Assembly (NCBI RefSeq): GCF_004404055.1
Contig: NZ_SOHK01000021.1
Coordinates: forward strand, 1 to 64,000
Direction: 5' to 3'
Length of the DNA: 64,000 nt
Source of the DNA: Cryobacterium ruanii
GTDB lineage: Bacteria; Actinomycetota; Actinomycetes; Actinomycetales; Microbacteriaceae
Within the stretch, counting starts at the first letter, position 1. Each line of letters starts with the position of its first letter. A model generated the notes under the pieces. That model was not told where the DNA came from. It worked only from the letters and a program-made list of their open reading frames with translations, and made no database searches. Made by a program: the position numbers and the translations under genes. Of the stretch, positions 17,451 through 25,350 are shown piece after piece.

Positions 17451-18836
17451 ATGACGCTGGTCGCGGGAGTGGACTCGTCCACCCAAAGCTGCAAGGTGGT
17501 TGTCCGTGACTTGGAGACGGGCGAGATTATGCGTACCGGGCGCAGCGCGCACCCTGTGGGGACGGAAGTCGACCCCGCAGGGTGGTGGTCGGCGCTCGGC
17601 GAGGCGATCGCATCGGCTGGCGGCCTGGCCGACGTTGCGGCGATTGCGATCGGCGGCCAGCAGCACGGCGCCGTGCTTCTCGACAAGCACGGTCGCATCG
17701 TGCGGCCTGCCTTGCTCTGGAACGACACGCGGTCCGCCCAGGCCGCTCTGGACCTCATCGCCGAGTTTGGAGGCGAAGCCTTCGCCCGCCGAACCGGGTC
17801 CGTGCCGGTCGCGTCGTTCACTGCGACGAAGCTGCGCTGGCTCCGCGACAACGAGCCGCACCGTACGGCGTCGGTGGCGGCCGTGGCGCTTCCGCATGAC
17901 TGGCTCACCTGGCGGCTCCGCGGTTTCGGACCGGAAAACCCTGCGCTCGATGAGCTGACTACGGACCGTTCGGACGCCAGCGGCACGAGCTATTGGAATC
18001 CGGCAACAGGAGACTACGACCGGGAAATCCTCATCGCAGCCCTCGGCCACGATGTCATCCTTCCCCGGGTCCTCCATCCCGCCGAACGAGCGGGCCTGGT
18101 GGCCGGCACGGACATTGTGATCGGGGCGGGCGCCGGGGACAACGCGGCCGCGGCTCTCGGCCTCGGCGCGTCCGCGGGGGACGTGATTATCTCAATCGGG
18201 ACCAGCGGCACCGTCTTCGCGGTCACCGACGATCCCACGACGGACGGGTCCGGGGTGGTGGCGGGTTTCGCGGATGCGACGGGGCGCTACCTACCGCTCG
18301 TTGCGACCCTCAACGCCGCCCGAATCCTGGACGTCGTCGCCGATCTACTCGCGGTAAGTCACGGCACGTTGGGTGAACTGGCCGAATCCGCTTTCCCCGG
18401 CTCGGGCGGAGTGGTACTTCAGCCATATTTCGAGGGGGAGCGGACCCCCAACCTCCCGGATGCGACAGCCACCCTATTCGGGATGACCCTGGCGAATTCG
18501 TCCAGGGCGAATCTGGCTCGTGCGGCGATAGAGGGCATGCTGTGTGGCTTGGCCGGCGGGTTGGACGCAATACTGAGCCAGCCGGTGAAGGTCCGGAGAC
18601 TCCTACTCATTGGAGGGGCAGCTCAAAACACCTCTGTGCAAAAGATCGCGACCGAGATCTTCCCGTGGCCCATTTCGCTCCCCGCCGCGGGTGAGTACGT
18701 GGCGGCGGGTGCAGCACGTCAAGCCGGCTGGGCGCTCACGGGGGAGTTGCCCGCGTGGTCTACACCGGTCGAGTCAATTCTTGAACCGCGCGTCGCCCCC
18801 GTGATTCGTGCGCAGTATCGAGACAGGCAGGCCTAG
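17451..18836 (+). CDS. xylB: Xylulokinase
   Basis: FGGY-family kinase that phosphorylates D-xylulose to xylulose 5-phosphate for the pentose phosphate pathway. 461 aa. Visible motifs: VAGVDSSTQSCKVVV (ATP phosphate 1), AIGGQQHGAVLLD, LLWNDTRS, the catalytic Asp in GAGAGDNAAAALGLG, SIGTSGTVF and LLLIGGAAQN (adenosine motif). It follows xylA with a 2-nt gap, so the two are cotranscribed. No xylose-specific transporter lies in the module; the importer at 8946-13891 or an unlinked system may supply substrate. Confidence 0.95.
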   Translation: MTLVAGVDSSTQSCKVVVRDLETGEIMRTGRSAHPVGTEVDPAGWWSALGEAIASAGGLADVAAIAIGGQQHGAVLLDKHGRIVRPALLWNDTRSAQAALDLIAEFGGEAFARRTGSVPVASFTATKLRWLRDNEPHRTASVAAVALPHDWLTWRLRGFGPENPALDELTTDRSDASGTSYWNPATGDYDREILIAALGHDVILPRVLHPAERAGLVAGTDIVIGAGAGDNAAAALGLGASAGDVIISIGTSGTVFAVTDDPTTDGSGVVAGFADATGRYLPLVATLNAARILDVVADLLAVSHGTLGELAESAFPGSGGVVLQPYFEGERTPNLPDATATLFGMTLANSSRANLARAAIEGMLCGLAGGLDAILSQPVKVRRLLLIGGAAQNTSVQKIATEIFPWPISLPAAGEYVAAGAARQAGWALTGELPAWSTPVESILEPRVAPVIRAQYRDRQA

Positions 18837-18891
18837 CCTCGGTCTTTCACGCTTTCGTGCTGTGCCCCCGGAGGATCTTCGGCAGGCATAA

Positions 18892-18948
18892 CAACATTTT
18901 GGCAACATTTGAGCGAGATTGCTTCGTTTTATAGCATGGTCGTATGAT
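18892..18948 (+). promoter_or_regulatory. Orphan promoter with direct repeats downstream of xylB
   Basis: Two CAACATTT direct repeats at 18892-18899 and 18903-18910 are spaced by 11 bp, one helical turn. TTGCTT (18919-18924) and TATGAT (18943-18948) with an 18-bp spacer follow. No CDS follows on the plus strand; a hairpin (ATCAGCTC 18992-18999 with GAGCTGAT 19010-19017) lies in the predicted transcript. It may be the promoter of a lost gene or of a short RNA. Confidence 0.4.
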
Positions 18949-19087
18949 CCAAAAGCCCCGTAATTCTGATAGGTAACGCGCGTTGCGGGCGATCAGCTCG
19001 GCGTCGAGGGAGCTGATGCTCGGCGACGCGTCTTGAAGTGAGCGGTGCCCGGAAGCGGAACGATATGCGGGAAGATGGCTCCAAACC

Positions 19088-19315
19088 TCAGCGAGAGCCG
19101 GCGGTCACCATCTCAGCCGTATAACGATGAGGAGCCAGACCGATAAGCAGCGCAGTCACCAGCGCCGTTTGGTCGACTATGGCTATGGCTGGCCCGCTGA
19201 TTGCTGCGTAGCCACCACTGGTCATGAAGCTGTCAGCGAGCGACATGCCCATGTTGAACCCTGCGAACCAATGGGAAAAAGCCGTCGTCCCGACCAAGAG
19301 CAGGCCCACCACCAC
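19088..19315 (-). CDS. Small hypothetical membrane protein
   Basis: 75 aa with a GTG start 3 nt after the upstream stop, so translation is probably coupled. Hydrophobic stretches at about 1-15 and 45-60 suggest two membrane helices. No family recognised. It is the third gene of a short minus-strand set (PadR remnant, 282-aa membrane protein, this gene) and could be a C-terminal remnant or an accessory of that protein. Confidence 0.5.
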   Translation of the reverse strand: MVVGLLLVGTTAFSHWFAGFNMGMSLADSFMTSGGYAAISGPAIAIVDQTALVTALLIGLAPHRYTAEMVTAGSR

Positions 19316-19318
19316 GAT

Positions 19319-20167
19319 TCAGCGAGCAGTGAAAAACCACGCGACTCCTCGAATACCGCAGAGGATTGGAAGCGTCACGGCCACGGCTCCCGAGAAGATG
19401 GCCCACACCATTACGAAGGCGTCAAGCGGCTCCTCACCGGCTGCGGACATCGCCGAGTAGATTTCGTCCAGGCTGAGGCCTGGCGCCTTTGCGAGAGGGT
19501 TCCACACGAAGATGTGCAGAACGCCTGCCGCCACAATCACCAGGGCGAGGGCTGTGAAGGGAAGAGTCACCAGGACTCGGCTCCGCCCTGACAGTTGTTG
19601 AGGGCTGCCCGGTCTTCTCGTGAAGCTGACGGCAACAATGATGGCGCCCAGAGACGCCGGTACCGCGAGGATGACGAGGAAGGGCATAATCGTCACCACG
19701 GCCACGAGTACGAAGACCACAACGACACCGATAGCAAGCAAGAGTCCTGTGCGTCTGCTGGCAGACTCGAAAGCGACGACCAGTGTTCCCAAGCACGCAA
19801 AGAATCCGAGCGTTGCGGGGAAAAAGGCGAAAATTTTTATCCCAAGTCCTAGCGGAGCAATTTCGAGCATTTCGTAGCCGCCCCAGAGAAACAACCCGAA
19901 GCCCAACACTGCGGCGCTTCCAAGCAACGCGGCAGCCCAGCGCATCCGGTTGGCAACGAGGTGCGCTTTTGTGATGCCGGTCACGCTTGTGTCCGTGCGG
20001 TCAATCGTGATCGCGGCCATTGCCGCACCACCGACGATTGACCATTGCGGTAGCTCCAGATCGCGGGCACCGACCAAGTCCGCCAGCCACTCTTCGCGAT
20101 AACGCTGGCGCACGAGCCCGGGAAGCGTCCAGGCCACCGCGCTCACCAACGTGTCTGCAATGCTCAT
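19319..20167 (-). CDS. Polytopic membrane protein encoded with a PadR regulator
   Basis: 282 aa. A short amphipathic N-terminus (LPGLVRQRYREEWLADLVGA) is followed by about five to six membrane helices between residues 75 and 280. The N-terminal RQRYREEWLADL segment resembles the prefix found in membrane proteins paired with PadR regulators in Actinobacteria. Its ATG overlaps the PadR stop by 4 nt. Function unknown; with its regulator broken, expression may be altered. Confidence 0.75.
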   Translation of the reverse strand: MSIADTLVSAVAWTLPGLVRQRYREEWLADLVGARDLELPQWSIVGGAAMAAITIDRTDTSVTGITKAHLVANRMRWAAALLGSAAVLGFGLFLWGGYEMLEIAPLGLGIKIFAFFPATLGFFACLGTLVVAFESASRRTGLLLAIGVVVVFVLVAVVTIMPFLVILAVPASLGAIIVAVSFTRRPGSPQQLSGRSRVLVTLPFTALALVIVAAGVLHIFVWNPLAKAPGLSLDEIYSAMSAAGEEPLDAFVMVWAIFSGAVAVTLPILCGIRGVAWFFTAR

Positions 20168-20403
20168 GCCCGAGCCGCCGCTGCTTGTGCCGTTAACCGA
20201 GCTTGTCGATCCCGAACTCCGGCTACGACAGTGCAGGCAGACGCTTCTGCCTCGTCCGAGAGCAAATACAGCCGACGGCGCGGTCCAGTGCGATCAGTGT
20301 CCTCATCCCACTGCGAAGTAGCCCACCCCAAGCGTTCCAGCCTCTCCAAGATTGAATACACACTTCCGGCGGGCCGTCCTGTCACCTTCACGATTCTCAA
20401 TCC
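20164..20403 (-). pseudogene. PadR-family regulator missing its N-terminus
   Basis: The frame reads GLRIVKVTGRPAGSVYSILERLERLGW and then the wing DEDTDRTGPRRRLYLLSDEAEA, which is the second half of a PadR winged helix. Upstream of the Gly codon there is an immediate in-frame stop, and sequence of a serine recombinase begins about 25 bp further. The first helices of the DNA-binding domain (about 20-40 residues) are therefore gone. A TTG at 20398-20400 could start a fragment, but it would lack a complete HTH. Confidence 0.75.
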
Positions 20404-20429
20404 TCAGACTGGGTCATCGGCGTCCAGCA

Positions 20430-21044
20430 GGCCTGACCGGGGCAAACCGGGCGCGACCTGGACGCAGGGAAGCACCGGCCGCCTGCCGGGACGGGGAAAC
20501 CCCGGTCGTGACTAAAATCGACCGACTGGCCCGATCCCTGCTCGGTGCAAGGGACATTGTCGACGAACTCACCCGTCGCGAAGCCAAGCGCAGCATCGGA
20601 GGCTCCGTCCACGGCCCCACCGATCCCGTCGGCCGGCCCCTCTTCAACGTCCTGGCCATGGTCGCGGAATTCGAAGCAGACCTGATCCGCGCACGAACCC
20701 GGGACGGGATGGCCGTCGCCAAGGCTAAGGGCCGCCTACGGGAGAAAAAACCCAAGCTCTGCAAAGCACAGGAGACGCACTTGGTCTCCGTTCACCTGGC
20801 GGGGACGCACATGACAGTGGAACTAGCCGAACTGTGCGCGGTAGCCCACTCAACCGTCTACCGTGCCATCAAGCGCGCGGGCGACACCACCGTCTCGAAC
20901 CGAGCGATTCCGCCATCCAAGCCCGAATCCGCGCCGGCGCCCCTAAAAGTGAATTTCTGCACCGAGCTTGTGCTGAACTTGAGCGGTCTAGGGAAAGCCC
21001 TAGCCCCCACAATCGGTCACGCAGCAGATGCCTTGTTGATCTAG
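20430..21044 (+). pseudogene. Serine recombinase (resolvase/invertase) lacking the catalytic N-terminus
   Basis: From 20430 the frame matches Hin/Tn3-type resolvases: GLTGANRARPG, ACRDGETPVVTKIDRLARSL, FNVLAMVAEFEADLIRART and a C-terminal HTH (TVELAELCAVAHSTVYRAIKRAG). The roughly 50 N-terminal residues with the catalytic Ser (YxRVST) are missing, and the last ~50 residues are unrelated. It cannot recombine DNA. The junction with the PadR remnant at about 20404-20430 points to an illegitimate deletion that fused two genes. It ends overlapping the convergent GAF-ANTAR gene. Confidence 0.78.
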
Positions 21045-21763
21045 ATCATCACGAGGTTATTGATAACGTCTGCGGCGCTCCTGTGCATGGGCTCCTGGCG
21101 GGAACGGGCGTGCGCGCGCAGACGCGTAAAGGCCTCATCCATATTGATGTTGTTGCGTGCCGCAATGACACCCTTCGCCTGCTCGATGAAAACTCGGCTG
21201 TTCAATGCCTGCTGAAGCTGAGCGTTTATTGTTGCGTTTTTTCGAGCGGTGCGTTCGTGAAGGAGAATGATCGTCGCCACATCGGCCAGGGCTTGCCCGA
21301 TGACGGCATCCTCATCACTCAACGCGCCGTGGCGATTTCGAAACAGATTCAATGCCCCGATTGTATTCGGACGGAACCGCATCGGAATGGCATGCACGGA
21401 TTGGAAACCTTGGGACAGCGCCGCCGCCTGAAAATCGGGATACTGGTCACCGTCAGCTGCAATATCGCTCAATGTGACGACCGTACCTAACCGATAGGCG
21501 TCAATGCACGGACCGGCCCCAGCCTGGTGTTGCAGAACCTCGACAAGGAGGCTTTCCTCGCTGGTGGAAGCGATGACCTGAAGCTCGCCATGCGAGTCCG
21601 CCAAGAGAAGTCCCGCTGCCGTGGCGTCCAGTAGCACTACACACTGATCGACCAGATGACGCAGCAAATCAGCGGCGTCGTACTCGCCCACCAGAGCGTC
21701 AGTAAGTTTCACAAATGCTCCGCTTACCAACGCGGCATGTGATAAAACCATCATGCTTGACAT
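21041..21763 (-). CDS. GAF and ANTAR domain protein
   Basis: 240 aa. A GAF sensor domain (about residues 15-165, with GAGPCIDAYRLGTVV and IGALNLFRN) is followed by a C-terminal ANTAR RNA-binding domain (about 175-235, LQQALNSRVFIEQAKGVIAARNNINMDEAFTRLRAHARS). ANTAR proteins bind paired hexanucleotide hairpins in nascent RNA and prevent termination. The signal sensed by the GAF part and the RNA targets are unknown. Stand-alone gene; no strong RBS. Confidence 0.85.
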   Translation of the reverse strand: MSSMMVLSHAALVSGAFVKLTDALVGEYDAADLLRHLVDQCVVLLDATAAGLLLADSHGELQVIASTSEESLLVEVLQHQAGAGPCIDAYRLGTVVTLSDIAADGDQYPDFQAAALSQGFQSVHAIPMRFRPNTIGALNLFRNRHGALSDEDAVIGQALADVATIILLHERTARKNATINAQLQQALNSRVFIEQAKGVIAARNNINMDEAFTRLRAHARSRQEPMHRSAADVINNLVMI

Positions 21764-22014
21764 TCTGGACTCTATCTCGGAGTTGGTCGCCGGTCCTGCC
21801 CGAATCTCAGTGTTTTCGAAGGTAGGCGCTTACGCACGGGCAGTGCTGATTTTTGCCCAAACGGTGCGTCAAAAAGCCAATTGATGAAAGAGATGACACT
21901 GATTGACAACAACAATATCGAGGCGCTTATCGGTGCCCGTCGCACATCTCTGGTGCCGTCACACCCGTCACGGGAAAGTGAGCCTTCTGATACTCACGGG
22001 CCCAAAATGCGAAG

Positions 22015-22755
22015 TCAGCCCAGCAGCGCGGTGAGGGGACCGGAGGGAAGCAGGATCCAGCCCTCGCGGCGGGCACGATCGAGCAGGGATGATGCCGGCG
22101 GTTCGTAGCGGCCCAGGGCGGCGCTGCGGGCGGCGAGCGCTGCGATCACGGCGTCGAAGGCATCCGCTGAACTGATCATTTGTGGAACGTAGGGGCCGAG
22201 ATCGAGCCAGGGCGCGGCATCCTGAATGTGCGAGAGCAGCAGCGCTCGGGCGGCGGGTTCGGTTCGATACCCCATCGTCGTGAAGCCCCACAGGCGCAAT
22301 GAGGCGCCCGGGTAAATTTCGGCGACGACGCCAGTACCCGACCGGTCGACGGCGATGCCGGACCCGGCGATTCGGGAGAGCAGCCCGGCGCAGCGCATGG
22401 CGGTGAGTCCGAGGCGGTCGGTGGACACACTCAGCGGCCACCGACCGGTCACTTTTCGCACCTCGCGGTCGGTCTCACGGTAGGCCAGGGTGCGACGCCA
22501 GGCCATTCCGCCGTCGACTCCGGGGAGGGTCTTATCGCCGTTGGAATGCGCGTGCACGAACTGCACGAACTCATCGGGCCAGCCGAACGCGCAGTCGATG
22601 CCAAGCTTCTGCACGGTTCCCGCCGCTTCAACGATGACCTCGTCTGCGACGCCGAGATAAAGCTCAAGAAGTGCGGCCGTGGTTCCGGTCCAGTCGATGA
22701 CGGCGAGCGCGGTGCCCTTGGGCTCGGCAGCAAGATCCACTCCGGCAGTGCGCAT
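22015..22755 (-). CDS. DUF429 family protein (predicted RNase H-like fold)
   Basis: 246 aa. The N-terminus TAGVDLAAEPKGTALAVIDW carries the acidic residue and glycine pattern of DUF429 proteins, followed by GIDCAFGWPDEFVQF, YRETDREVRKVTGRWPLSVSTD, VVAEIYPGASLRLWG and SSADAFDAVIAALAARSAAL. The family has an RNase H-like core and is listed as a predicted nuclease; no activity is proven for this branch. Monocistronic, with an unusually strong hairpin 40 bp upstream of its start. Confidence 0.8.
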   Translation of the reverse strand: MRTAGVDLAAEPKGTALAVIDWTGTTAALLELYLGVADEVIVEAAGTVQKLGIDCAFGWPDEFVQFVHAHSNGDKTLPGVDGGMAWRRTLAYRETDREVRKVTGRWPLSVSTDRLGLTAMRCAGLLSRIAGSGIAVDRSGTGVVAEIYPGASLRLWGFTTMGYRTEPAARALLLSHIQDAAPWLDLGPYVPQMISSADAFDAVIAALAARSAALGRYEPPASSLLDRARREGWILLPSGPLTALLG

Positions 22756-22795
22756 CCGCTTAGTTTACGGGGGAGCGCGGTGACGCCGTGCGAAA

Positions 22796-22827
22796 CCCGA
22801 GTCGCCCCAGGGCCGGGGCGACTCGGG
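22796..22827. other. Very strong stem-loop upstream of the DUF429 gene
   Basis: CCCGAGTCGCCCC (22796-22808) pairs perfectly with GGGGCGACTCGGG (22815-22827) over a 6-nt loop, a 13-bp G/C-rich stem. It is 41 bp upstream of the DUF429 start, so it could end a transcript from the gene-poor interval to its right or form a 5' leader structure. No T-run is present on either side. Confidence 0.55.
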
Positions 22828-23182
22828 GGCAGCGCCCAGGAGTCCTGCGCGAAAGTGGCGTCGACGTCTTCATCGGACAGCTAGACGCCGGATTGCTCGG
22901 TCTCGCTATCCGTTTCTCCGTCACCGCCGGCCCGGCCGATTTCGGCCACAAGTTTCGGCGTCACTGCGTCACTGCGTCACCGTTGTTCTGCATCAGCCAC
23001 TGCCGCCTAGACGGCATCAAGTTCGGCCACCACAGCTCGACATCCACACCACAGCTCGACATCCATACGGCGCAGTCTGCTGAGCCGGTCGGCGCTGCGC
23101 GACGGGCGGCACCCGCTCGCCGCGTCATCCATCTGCCGTCTCTCGAACATTCCGACCGGCGTTGGCGCGGGCCCACCATCGA
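22828..23182. other. Gene-poor interval with short tandem repeats
   Basis: No convincing gene. It holds a GTCACTGC/GTCACTGC/GTCACCG run near 22960-22982 and a 19-bp direct repeat (ACCACAGCTCGACATCCA plus one base) at 23029-23047 and 23048-23066. The open frames on both strands have no recognisable product. Near its right end TAAACT (23183-23188) lies just upstream of the next gene and may be its -10 box. Confidence 0.5.
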
Positions 23183-23194
23183 TAAACTCGAACC

Positions 23195-23965
23195 ATGTCA
23201 GACCAGCACTTCGAGCAGGATGAAACCCTGCGCCTGCCGACCATCCAGTTTCGCGTCGTTCTCGACCTGGGATCCCGGCTCGCTGCGGCCGTCACGCTGC
23301 CGCCGGAGCTGGCGCATCCCGACCTGTTCGCCGACCGTGATGACGAGGGCGGCGCCCTCAACCTGTCGGTCGACTACGACAGCGGCCAGCTGCATGTGCT
23401 TCTCGACGAGGCCGGACCCAGCTTTCACTACCACGGCACGAGCGACCCGTTCGAGAGCCCGTGGGCGGCCGATCAGACCGAAAAACTGCTCGAGTGGGCG
23501 CTGATCCTGGTGCAGGAGGTCGACGCCCTCGACGAACTGCTCGACTCCATCGATGAGGCCGCCGCGTGGTTCGAGCAGGGCCTCACCCTGTACGTTCCCG
23601 AGACCGAACCGACCCCGCTCGAACTGATCGAGGTCGACATCATCGGAGAGCTGTTGACGCTGCCCTGGCTCGGTTCCGGCAAGGTCGACCACGAGCACAT
23701 CGACGGCGACAACCACCCGATCGCCCTGCTCTGGAACATGAACAACGACGAGCCTGATACGCCGATCGCCCGCGCCTCGCTCGACCCGGAGACCGGCGAG
23801 CCACGCACGGCCGCGGAGCCCGGGGTGGACTGGAACGCCGTCGCCCTGAGCGAAGACGAGGTTCTGCAGTGGCTCGTCGGTATCTACACGAACCATCACG
23901 TGGCACCGACGCCCGAGGCGCAGATCATGCGCGCGGCGCTCGAACGCATGGGCGGCATCAGCTGA
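23195..23965 (+). CDS. Conserved hypothetical acidic protein
   Basis: 256 aa, very acidic, no signal peptide or membrane helix, no family recognised. Notable segments are DEAGPSFHYHGTSDPFESPW (about 75-95) and a central hydrophobic-acidic helix LILVQEVDALDELLDSIDEAAAWFEQGL. There is no Shine-Dalgarno sequence; TAAACT 6 nt before the ATG suggests a leaderless transcript. Codon use is typical of a real high-GC gene. Its 3' end overlaps the convergent membrane-protein gene by 8 nt. Confidence 0.75.
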   Translation: MSDQHFEQDETLRLPTIQFRVVLDLGSRLAAAVTLPPELAHPDLFADRDDEGGALNLSVDYDSGQLHVLLDEAGPSFHYHGTSDPFESPWAADQTEKLLEWALILVQEVDALDELLDSIDEAAAWFEQGLTLYVPETEPTPLELIEVDIIGELLTLPWLGSGKVDHEHIDGDNHPIALLWNMNNDEPDTPIARASLDPETGEPRTAAEPGVDWNAVALSEDEVLQWLVGIYTNHHVAPTPEAQIMRAALERMGGIS

Positions 23966-24977
23966 GCTGACCCTTTCGCGGAATGCGGGTCAGCCAGGCG
24001 AGCACACGTTCGAGGGGACCCTTGCCCAGAAACTGCCGCCACAGGCCGGCGCCCAGAAAGCTGAGCAACAGCATTCCGATCAGCAGCGGCCAGCCGGGAT
24101 AGTCGATCTCGCTGCCGCCGGCGACGACGGCCAGGGCGAGAATCTGCAACGTGTAAACGGTGAGCGCCATCGAGCCGGTCGCGGCGAGCGGCCAGAGGAT
24201 GCCGCGCAGTACCCGGACCTGAGAGCCAGGCTCCACGGCTATGAGCCAGAGCAGCGCACCGATGAGCAGGACGGCAAGCCCGCCGGAGCCGATCACCTCG
24301 GCGATCGATCCGGAATGGGCTTGGGCGCTGACGCCGGGGAGTACGAGGACGGCGCCGTAGCCGGCGACCGCCGCTGACGCCCCGATCCCGACCAGGGCAA
24401 CCTGGGTTTTCGGCCGGGCCAGATCGGACCGCGCGATGATGAGGCCCGCGAGCAAGAACGGCATCCATACGAGTACCGGGTAATCACCGTTGAGAAAGAA
24501 GTAGTCGACGAAGTAGCTGACCGGCGGCGCAGAGGCATCCACTTCACCCTGGGCGGCGCCGAGCCACGGCGATCCGACCAGGAATACGACGCCGATCAGG
24601 CCGAGCAACCACCGGCTTAGAAAGAGCAGTGGAATGAGCAGTAGAAACATGAGGGCATAAAAGTGCAAAATGACGGCAACGCCGCTGTGCAGGCTCGACA
24701 GCAGCACGCCGAGCAGAAATAGGAACAACGCGCGCACCACGATGCCGATGACGCACTCGGAGCGCTGGCCACGCACGAGCGGATGCGCCGACCCGGTCAT
24801 GATGCCGAGCGACACCCCGGCGAGGGTCGCGAACAGAACAGACGAGCGTCCGTCGACGAGCAGTTCGGCGTCGCTGGCGCGCGGAATAGCGTGGGCGACG
24901 AACATACCGATGATCGCGAGGCCCCGGGCGATGTCGATGGCGACGACCCGGTCACCCGCGTCAGGCCTGATCTGCAT
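23958..24977 (-). CDS. DUF418/HGSNAT-like polytopic membrane protein
   Basis: 339 aa with about nine to ten membrane helices. The N-terminus DRVVAIDIARGLAIIGMFVAHAI is the DUF418/DUF1624 start (an acyltransferase-3-like membrane family), and the C-terminal part has MALTVYTLQILAL and the terminal LGKGPLERVLAWLTR motif of DUF418. Members are thought to transfer acyl groups across the membrane or act as permeases; no function is proven. Single gene, convergent with 23195-23965. Confidence 0.85.
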   Translation of the reverse strand: MQIRPDAGDRVVAIDIARGLAIIGMFVAHAIPRASDAELLVDGRSSVLFATLAGVSLGIMTGSAHPLVRGQRSECVIGIVVRALFLFLLGVLLSSLHSGVAVILHFYALMFLLLIPLLFLSRWLLGLIGVVFLVGSPWLGAAQGEVDASAPPVSYFVDYFFLNGDYPVLVWMPFLLAGLIIARSDLARPKTQVALVGIGASAAVAGYGAVLVLPGVSAQAHSGSIAEVIGSGGLAVLLIGALLWLIAVEPGSQVRVLRGILWPLAATGSMALTVYTLQILALAVVAGGSEIDYPGWPLLIGMLLLSFLGAGLWRQFLGKGPLERVLAWLTRIPRKGQLS

Positions 24978-25014
24978 GCACTCAGGCTACGGGATCACCC
25001 TCTGCTTTCCCCGA

Positions 25015-25164
25015 TCAGGTACGCACCCAGGGCTTGCGCGCCCGCCGCGTCGAGGGCCAGGTGCAGCCTTCGGTGGGAGTCTGGCGCGGGGACAGAGGAG
25101 CGACGAGCACGGCCACGACGGCGGTCAGCCAGCCGCGCGCGAATCGCGCCCACCTTGTTGCCAT
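25015..25164 (-). pseudogene. Possible small membrane-protein remnant in the DUF418 - GH15 gap
   Basis: The 373-bp gap 24978-25350 holds one suggestive frame: with AGGTGG in front, an ATG at 25164 opens MATRWARFARGWLTAVVAVL, which looks like the first helix of a small actinobacterial membrane protein, then turns into a low-complexity Arg/Thr tail to 25015. The rest of the helices expected for such a protein are absent. It may be a truncated relic or chance; nothing else supportable lies in the gap. Confidence 0.3.
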
Positions 25165-25350
25165 GTCACCCACCTGCTGAAGATCACGAACCGAAAAATG
25201 CGGTCGTGGCTGCAGGCTATTGGGTCGCGGGCCCGCGCCGAACTGACAACAGCCAGCGAGAAGGTGCGTTCCCGGCCGGGCAGTCGTTGACAAATGGTAA
25301 CGTCTCCTAGGTCTGGCAACCGGTCGACGCCCCTCTGCAAGGAACTTCAG

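Noticed and set aside
18940..19087. Annotated small RNA
   Set aside because: Promoter and hairpin are suggestive, but no terminator or known family is visible; kept only as a finding.
23198..23899. 233-aa minus-strand ORF opposite the acidic protein
   Set aside because: Shadow of the plus-strand gene caused by high GC at third positions; composition is unlike a protein.
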